Made by a program: the position numbers and the translations under genes. Of a stretch of DNA of 64,000 bases, positions 60,861 to 64,000 are shown piece by piece. The notes beneath the pieces are model-generated. The model was not told where the DNA came from. It saw only the letters and a list, made by a program, of their open reading frames with translations, and searched no databases. The stretch comes from Pseudorasbora parva (taxonomy: Eukaryota; Chordata; Actinopteri; Cypriniformes; Gobionidae). Positions within the stretch are counted from its first letter, which is position 1; every line of letters begins with the position of its first letter. Where the stretch lies: positions 22,319,973 to 22,383,972 of the forward strand of contig NC_090185.1 of the NCBI RefSeq assembly GCF_024679245.1, written 5' to 3'.

Positions 60861-61789
60861 GCACTGAATAAATGTATAGCAACTGTAAAAACATTCACAT
60901 TCTAGGCTTTTTACTTTCCCTCCCACCAGGACCAGACCATTTTCAGATTTTGTCGAAATCGTGCCAACATAGGCTTCAGACTTGCAGTCTGTTTTTGATC
61001 ATAACAAATCAAAATCAGGCAACTTCTCGCACTTGCTTTCGCAGCTCATAAATAATGTGATCTGCAAAAACGAGCATAAGGACATAACATACGTCCAACT
61101 GAGTCGCAGACAGGTCTAGATATTCAGCATGTTAAACATTTATAGTGAACTTTATAGATTGGCTTGACATTAGAGATGTAGAAATGCTTCGACTTCCGGG
61201 CCGAGAACAGTTTGTAATCGTGCAATGCTGCGACAGGCTCAAATGGAAACACAACTGTAACCGTTCCTTACTGTTTTTAAACCGTTCAGCCCGTCGGCTT
61301 TGATAATGTGCACTACGCGTTTGTCACTTACGAGAATGAGCACTGATTTGCCTCCAACTGTTTCAGCGATTTCCACAAAACTGTCAGTGGTGAGTAAAAA
61401 TCGGTCGGTGTTGTATTTTTCCCGCCCCTCCTGCACTGTGATTGGACGGCTGGGTGAAGAGTGACAGTGATGAGCCCTGCGTTTTACTCAAAGGTGAACA
61501 TTTTTTAACATTCTGCGACTAGTAAAAAACGCAGAACGCTCAGCGCGTGAGCATGAAATACACTCATGTTACACACATGGCATTCTAAAAAAGCGATTGA
61601 AAACAACTGAATACGCCAGCCAGCTGTGTGAAAAAAACGCTTTGGTGGACACATGGCCTAACCCTAATCAAACACACCTAAACAAGAAAATCAAGGTCTT
61701 CAGAGTTACTAGAAAATTGCAGGAAGGTGAGTACGATCATGGTTTGAGCTAAACTCTGCAGGAGAGTGGCTCTCCAGGGCTGGATTTGA
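60861..61789. other. Probable transposon-derived non-coding DNA
   Basis: Contains GCGATTGAAAACAACTGAA and GCTTTGGTGGACACATGGCC (about 61590-61660), reminiscent of small non-autonomous elements. No coding exon was recognised. Confidence 0.35.
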
Positions 61790-62420
61790 GGAACCCTGAT
61801 ATAGGGCAAGAGAAAGTTCGGTTGAGGACATGAATGCCCACTTCCCTTAGCAGGGCAAGGGCAGCCTCCATGACTTTTGTAAAGACGTGGGGCGACAGGG
61901 ACAGCCAGAAGGGGAGGACCTTGTACTGATATACCGACCCTCAAAAAGCAAACCGTATGTTTGTGTCGAGGTAAAATCGAAACATGGAAGTTTCTGAACT
62001 GGACCTTCAGGTCGATCACTGCAAACCAATCTTGGAGTGAATGCACGGGAGGGCGCATTTCTTAAATGGGAGTTTGTGAAGGGCCCGATTGAAGACAAGC
62101 AGATCCAAGATCGGCTGTAACCCACTGCCTTTTTTGGGTGCTGTGAAGATCGCGCTGTAAAACCCTGACTTAATCCCGGGCTCTATTACGTCCTTTGCCT
62201 GCCACTGAGGTAAACAGGACACTGATGAACCTGGGGAGATGCCAGGTGAACTGAAGATGATTCCGGGCGAACTGTGAGGCGGAGACAGCCTGTCCAGCGG
62301 TACATTAAGCCTTGGTGGCAAGCATGGCCGAGAACTTTTAGGCCTTGCGGTGCAGCCAGTTCTGCCAGGTGGCAGCCGTTTGCCAACATACATGCGCCGC
62401 AATTGCACCTGAGAAATCTC
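61790..62420 (-). pseudogene. DIRS-like retrotransposon reverse transcriptase relic
   Basis: Minus-strand pieces in changing frames spell a reverse transcriptase N-terminal half: IEPGIKSGFYSAIFTAPKKG with SGLQPILDLLVFNRALHKLP, then QDWFAVIDLKVQFRNFHVSI and LPRHKHTVCFLRVG, then the palm-like FWLSLSPHVFTKVMEAALA region (about 61840-61910). This order and spacing fits DIRS-type elements (YFLVPKKDGGLRPILDLR family pattern). Frameshifts and stops disable it, and the catalytic aspartate pair region is not preserved in an open frame. Confidence 0.75.
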
Positions 62421-62725
62421 CACATAACACTTGGCTGTCCCACTATTAAGGGGAAGTGAGAGCGGAAGAAGCAGTGAAGTGGCTTTGGGTAGTAAAAGGT
62501 GCCTTTCACGACTTTGTTACCTGCTCACGCACCTTTAGGATCCGTGCCAGAATGATGCTGTGCACTACGCCCCATGCTGAGAAACCAACTGTGGGGGTTC
62601 TGGCCCAATGCTTTAGAAAACAGCAGAGTTTCTGTAGATCCAAACCATGTGAGAAAGTCATTGAGCGAGTGCTTTGGGCCACCCACCTCAAGGTCAGCAT
62701 TCGCTGAGAATAATTGTACATCAAC
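62421..62725 (-). pseudogene. Probable upstream (gag-like) part of the DIRS relic
   Basis: The minus strand has ALRWVAQSTRSMTFSHGLDL-like and LCCFLKHWARTPTVGFSAWG stretches directly upstream of the reverse transcriptase relic. They could be the gag-like or linker part of the same element, but I do not recognise them firmly. Confidence 0.35.
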
Positions 62726-63690
62726 AGAACACCCCTATTTTATAAACACAGATATAGACAGTTCATGTGATTCTTTCATTTTCTTCTCCCCCTCTGAGAT
62801 CAAAGACCCTCCATTGAGGATCAAGAAAAATGTGAAGACCTGCAAAATATTAACTGGCATGCAATTTCATACCACGGCGATGGGTGTGCCAACGAAGAAA
62901 GAATGCCAGTGCACGACTATGGGAGTTTACATCAGAACTCAAGTTGCCAATATAAACCATGTGTTCCTCTCTCAAGGAACTCCTTGACTTCAGCACAACA
63001 TCTTAATGAGCTCCATGCTCGGCGGACGGTGGTTTTCCACATGGCTGAACGGCCCATATACACACTAAGTCTCTTCTATTTAGCGGTCACGGCACTGACT
63101 TTCAGACCACGTTTTGACAGTAACAGTCCACGGATGCTCCTGCTAGGCCTCACTGCTTGTCCCGTTAGGTGGCCACAGCATTGTTTATCTACATTTATCT
63201 AGCCACATTTGTCTCTTATCAGTTAATTAAACTGTATACTAGCTCAAATATTCAGTTGAATTAAGCCTAATTCTGCCCTCCGGTTGGAGAAATTCTTGCA
63301 CACAGACTTCTGCAAAACAAAACTGACATTTTGCTGCCTTTTCAATTGAATCACAGAGGATGCTAAATTAAGTTTTCAGAGCATCAGCAAATAAAAGCAG
63401 CATCATTTTGAATGTATCAAAGTACCTTTGTTGTATTGATCAAAATTGCCAAAAGTCTGTACTCTAACAATAAATGATTTAAGCTTTTCTATTTAAAAAT
63501 TCCTAAGATCTGACATAAATTAAAATTATTGTGGATTATATTAAAAAGTGCTTACCTTTTATCATTATGCAGGTCATTTAATAAGTATTACAGATCATTT
63601 TTTGGACAAATATTACATATCGCAATTAAAATTTAAGTCAGGTGTCAGTCAACATGTGTGTCACAAGTGTTAAAGGCTTCCGTTTATAAT
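62726..63690. other. Unassigned non-coding interval
   Basis: A plus-strand frame at 62574-62987 and another at 62903-63202 overlap here but show no known domain and no conserved pattern. They may be parts of the neighbouring retroelement. Confidence 0.3.
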
Positions 63691-64000
63691 CCAAGGAACA
63701 AGGAGCGGGACATGTAATTATAGGACTTTAATTATCACGAAGAGCGAGAGAAAACAGAAAGAGGCCGTTAGTCAAATTTAGGAGGAAGGCAGGGGGAGGA
63801 GAACACCAGGTAGGATGCAGGAGAAGATGGAGCCGTAGCGACGAGTGTCTGAGGTGGAGCCAGGGGGCCAGAGGATTGAGGGGGAGCCGGTGGGACTGAG
63901 GGCAAAGGCGATGTCGGAGAGAAGGCGTTGCCCGATGGAGCTGAAGGGGTGGAAGGACAAACCACAGTTGAAGACGCTGAGGCCGAACGCACGTGAAACA
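63691..64000 (-). other. Pro/Ser/Ala-rich minus-strand open frame reaching the window edge
   Basis: From the right edge to about 63768 the minus strand stays open with a Pro/Ser/Ala-rich low-complexity sequence (such as PPAPPQSSGPLAPPQTL) and ends in a stop. It has no recognisable domain, and a second frame is also open here, which suggests composition rather than selection. It could be the 3' end of a retroelement or a chance frame. Confidence 0.25.

Noticed and set aside
61239..61436. 65-residue minus-strand frame that looks protein-like
   Set aside because: There are no splice sites, homology or neighbouring exons, and the surrounding sequence looks like non-autonomous transposon DNA.

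Overview
This is vertebrate nuclear DNA, almost certainly a teleost and most likely a cyprinid (carp or minnow type). The evidence is a split gene with GT-AG introns, very long simple repeats, and dense DNA transposons of kinds typical of cyprinids (Tc1-like elements, small TTAA-flanked elements, a tRNA-derived SINE). There are no operons, bacterial genes or CRISPR arrays.

Two protein-coding genes can be read exon by exon, in head-to-head orientation. On the minus strand at 1079-2781 are the first two coding exons of ATP5F1D, the delta subunit of mitochondrial ATP synthase; the gene continues off the left edge. On the plus strand at 7133-28200 are nine coding exons of CBARP (also called Dos), the single-pass membrane protein that binds voltage-gated calcium channel beta subunits. 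All CBARP junctions keep frame and give a complete protein of about 870 residues. The CBARP-ATP5F1D pair is also adjacent and divergent in human (19p13.3). The interval 2782-7106 should hold both promoters, a probable non-coding first exon of CBARP ending at 5057, two full CRE palindromes and a CTCF-like site.

CBARP introns are heavily invaded: a diverged tandem duplication (7.4-8.6 kb), nested small transposons (8.9-12.9 kb), a 160-bp CA tract (15.8 kb), a tandem array of about 113-bp units (17.0-18.4 kb) and three Tc1 remnants (19.7-23.2 kb). From 28.2 kb to the right edge I find no further host coding exon. This 36-kb stretch is a mosaic of nested mobile elements, a 31-bp minisatellite of about 50 copies (49.85-51.43 kb), a SINE (57.4 kb), a DIRS-like reverse transcriptase relic (61.8-62.4 kb) and unassigned AT-rich DNA.

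The most notable non-host object is a structurally complete Tc1-like transposon at 44583-46207. It has an unbroken 331-residue DD34E transposase and near-identical ~210-bp terminal repeats in an IR/DR layout. It sits in a stack of older elements and TA repeats (44.3-47.4 kb) that also contains a perfect 86-bp palindrome. Several small non-autonomous elements have ends that can be defined exactly from target-site duplications of TTAA, TTA or 9 bp. I found no clearly new biological system; the best leads are the intact transposon, the 9-bp-duplication elements and the CCAAT-rich intronic array.
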